Positions 63,100 to 64,000 of a stretch of DNA of 64,000 nucleotides are shown here, piece by piece. The stretch comes from Paracoccus everestensis (GTDB lineage Bacteria; Pseudomonadota; Alphaproteobacteria; Rhodobacterales; Rhodobacteraceae): assembly GCF_021491915.1 (NCBI RefSeq), contig NZ_CP090836.1, positions 471,001 through 535,000 on the forward strand, written 5' to 3'. Both the position numbers and the translations under genes were made by a program. The notes under the pieces are model-generated. The model ran no database searches, was not told the origin of the DNA, and saw only the letters and a list, made by a program, of their open reading frames with translations. How positions within the stretch are numbered: position 1 is the first letter of the stretch; the number at the start of each line of letters is the position of its first letter.

Positions 63100-64000
63100 A
63101 TGTCCCGCTTCGTTCCCCATATCGCCGCGACCCTGTCGCTGGGCCTGCCGCTGATCGGCAGCCATCTGGCACGCATGGGCATCCATGTCAGCGATACGGT
63201 GATGCTGGGCTGGTACGGGGTCGATGCGCTGGCGGCCCTGGTGATCGCAACCTCGATGATCCACATCCTGTTCTTTCTGGGCATGGGCTATGGCACCGGC
63301 GTGATGGGCCTGATCGCCACCGCCATCGCGCGCGGCGATGAAACCGAGGTTCGCCGCGCCGCCCGCATGGCGCTGTGGCTGTCGGCGATCCATGCGGTCC
63401 TGTGCCTGCCCTTGTTCTGGTTTTCCGGGCCGATCCTTCTGGCGCTTGGCCAGACGGAAACGGTTGCCGCCTTGGCGCAGGATTTCCTGCGCATCGCGGG
63501 CTGGGGCCTGCTGCCGATGCTGGGTGCCCTGGCGCTCAATTCCTATCTGGCGGCGCTGGAACGGGCGCAGGTGGTGATGTGGGTGACGCTGGCCGGGCTG
63601 CCGGTAAATATCGCGCTGATCTGGCTGCTGACATTCGGCAACGCGGGCTTTCCCGAGCTGGGCGTGCGCGGCGCGGCCATCGCCAGCGTGACCGTCCAGA
63701 CCCTGCAACTTGTCGTGCTGGTGATCTATGCCCGCTGGCTGCCTGCCACGCGCAAATACCACCTGTTCCAGCGGTTCTGGAAGCCGGACGGCCAGGCCAT
63801 GCGCCAGGTGTTCCGCCTGGGCTGGCCCATCGGCCTGACCATGGTGGCCGAGGGGGGGCTGTTCGTCGGATCGAACCTGATGATGGGCTGGATCGGCACG
63901 CAGGAACTGGCAGCCCACGGGATCGCGCTGCAAATCTGCTCGATCACCTTCATGGTGCATCTGGGCCTGTCGAATGCCGCCACGGTGCGCGTGGGACAGG
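63100..64000 (+). CDS. MATE-family efflux transporter, 5' part (3' end outside window)
   Basis: The first 300 residues of a multidrug/Na+ (or H+) exporter: MSRFVPHIAATLSLGLPLIG, then D-T-V-M-L-G-W-Y-G and later L-G-V-R-G-A-A-I-A-S-V of the NorM type. The frame is open to the last base, so the gene continues beyond the window. About eight helices are visible. The start ATG is at 63100; there is no strong RBS. Confidence 0.9.
   Translation, partial: MSRFVPHIAATLSLGLPLIGSHLARMGIHVSDTVMLGWYGVDALAALVIATSMIHILFFLGMGYGTGVMGLIATAIARGDETEVRRAARMALWLSAIHAVLCLPLFWFSGPILLALGQTETVAALAQDFLRIAGWGLLPMLGALALNSYLAALERAQVVMWVTLAGLPVNIALIWLLTFGNAGFPELGVRGAAIASVTVQTLQLVVLVIYARWLPATRKYHLFQRFWKPDGQAMRQVFRLGWPIGLTMVAEGGLFVGSNLMMGWIGTQELAAHGIALQICSITFMVHLGLSNAATVRVGQ

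Noticed and set aside
1..64000. tRNA, rRNA, riboswitch or CRISPR array
   Set aside because: All spacers are short (at most about 226 bases); none shows tRNA-like CCA-ended cloverleaf potential, conserved riboswitch cores or regular direct repeats.

Overview
The window is high-GC (roughly 65% by eye), densely packed alphaproteobacterial chromosome. It most likely comes from Rhodobacteraceae, and Paracoccus or a close relative is the best guess. The reasons are a ba3-type quinol oxidase operon ending in a SURF1 gene (the qox-surf1q layout known from Paracoccus denitrificans), the carboxyspermidine route of polyamine synthesis, NnrU, rhodobacterial hypothetical families, and a recurring GC-hairpin plus 'gggatattt' intergenic repeat. 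I see no rRNA, tRNA, CRISPR array, insertion sequence, phage gene or recognisable transcription factor. The longest stretch without a gene is about 226 bases, upstream of the oxidase operon.

Left part (1-21.1 kb): the 3' part of an RND efflux pump; methionine aminopeptidase; a CinA/MoaB-like molybdopterin-binding protein coupled to a GNAT acetyltransferase; a CbiX-like chelatase coupled to a DUF4202 protein; NnrU; a split MnmC pair (FAD oxidoreductase and MnmD, divergent); a rhomboid protease; a META lipoprotein; GabT; an FMN reductase/MFS/ABC-exporter operon; a secreted SACT-type protein whose frame runs antisense into the ABC permease; then rimO followed by overlapping genes for a BglII/BstYI-like endonuclease, an MT-A70 adenine methyltransferase and a sulfotransferase; and ettA.

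Middle part (21.1-42 kb): a small accessory-looking islet (a 50-aa secreted peptide, a 92-aa HNH protein, two glycosyltransferases), a fatty-acyl-CoA synthetase, a Kbp/YgaU-like LysM protein divergent from a CAP-domain lipoprotein, an ABCB exporter, MTA/SAH nucleosidase, ZapE, FolC, AccD, a cardiolipin synthase-like enzyme, pterin dehydratase, two rhodobacterial hypotheticals, NspC with carboxy(nor)spermidine synthase, an AI-2E-family permease and malate synthase G.

Right part (42-64 kb): a haloacetate dehalogenase-like hydrolase convergent with malate synthase and downstream of an MHS-type MFS permease; the cyoABCD-surf1 operon with an FNR-type palindrome upstream; a seven-gene MoxR/DUF58/Bat operon whose genes all overlap; a five-gene dipeptide-type ABC importer; an aldo/keto reductase; a cbpA-cbpM chaperone pair; and the 5' part of a MATE exporter cut by the window edge.

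The two most interesting modules are the MHS permease/haloacetate dehalogenase/malate synthase neighbourhood, which could form a route from haloacetate to malate, and the restriction-modification-like pair embedded in the rimO transcription unit. All functional calls rest on reading motifs by eye; no database search was run.
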